The notes under the pieces: generated by a model
The model's input: only the letters and a program-made list of their open reading frames with translations
Databases searched by the model: none
What the model was told of the DNA's origin: nothing
Position numbers and translations under genes: made by a program
From: JAADHY01 sp964428935
GTDB taxonomy: Bacteria > Planctomycetota > Planctomycetia > Planctomycetales > Planctomycetaceae
Length of the DNA stretch: 6,400 nt
Direction: 5' to 3'
NCBI GenBank assembly: GCA_964428935.1
Contig: CAYSAG010000297.1
Coordinates: forward strand, 1 to 6,400
Part shown: in pieces, positions 6,234-6,400 of the stretch
Numbering within the stretch: the stretch's first letter is position 1
Layout of the letters: every line of letters starts with the position of its first letter

Positions 6234-6400
6234 AGGGGGCGGGACTGACAGCGACTCCGCTCCTTCGCCGCTTCGGCTTCACTTTGCCAAACGGCCGGCT
6301 CCAGCGGCCCCGTCGGTTGCCGCTGGGTTTCGGGAGCCTCGTTCTCCGGCTGGGTCTCTGGAAAACAGTAGAACGTCCAGCTCACCGTCGTCTTTGGACG
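6218..6400 (-). CDS. Probable 3' end of a gene entering from the right, unknown product
   Basis: From the right edge the minus strand is open for 60 codons to a TGA (TCA at 6218-6220). The translation begins RPKTTVSWTFYCFPETQPEN and ends CQSRPLQSHK; it is hydrophilic, Glu/Gln/Pro-rich and looks like a disordered tail. By hand count about 73% of its third positions are G or C, against about 56% in the competing minus frame that stops at 6279-6281, which favours this frame. It would overlap the 3' end of the Gfo/Idh/MocA-like gene by 16 bp in a convergent arrangement. The family cannot be recognised from this tail. Confidence 0.4.
   Translation of the reverse strand, partial: RPKTTVSWTFYCFPETQPENEAPETQRQPTGPLEPAVWQSEAEAAKERSRCQSRPLQSHK

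Noticed and set aside
6301..6326. CCAGCGG / CCGCTGG hairpin after the Gfo/Idh/MocA-like gene as its terminator
   Set aside because: It has a 12-nt loop and only three T's after it, and it lies inside the probable coding sequence on the minus strand.

Overview
The window is GC-rich (GC-biased third codon positions, many long antisense shadow frames) and gene-sparse. Its contents are a helical-repeat protein, a divergent Gfo/Idh/MocA protein, long non-coding spacers, a palindromic interspersed repeat and a decayed transposase. This mix is compatible with a planctomycete such as a Pirellulales or Gemmatales relative. That placement is an inference from gene style; no marker gene is present.

Layout. 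(1) 2-1351, +: a protein made almost entirely of helix-pair repeats, cut by the left edge, with a recent 72-bp-period internal duplication. (2) 1352-1721: spacer between convergent genes, with two small GC-rich stems. (3) 1722-2924, -: an intact 400-aa AAA_14/DUF4143 ATPase with Walker A, Walker B and a nuclease-like C-terminal motif, apparently read from a promoter that would give a leaderless mRNA. (4) 2925-4017: a 1.1-kb stretch with no convincing gene. It holds a palindromic MITE/REP-like element (3661-3806) and one arm of an inverted repeat. (5) 4018-4388: the frameshifted, 3'-truncated remnant of a DDE-type transposase, its ribosome binding site buried in a long hairpin and the whole remnant bracketed by two inverted copies of a roughly 60-bp repeat. 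(6) 4454-5090: non-coding spacer. (7) 5091-6233, +: a Gfo/Idh/MocA-fold protein that has lost both signature catalytic residues. (8) 6218-6400, -: the probable 3' end of another gene, overlapping the previous one tail to tail by 16 bp.

The genes do not form an operon. Orientations alternate, spacers are long, and no shared pathway links the helical-repeat protein, the ATPase and the oxidoreductase-like protein. The middle (about 3660-4450) looks like a landing zone for mobile DNA. I found no convincing new multi-gene system. The most unusual items are the catalytically disarmed Gfo/Idh/MocA protein and the inverted-repeat-bracketed transposase remnant with a sequestered start site.
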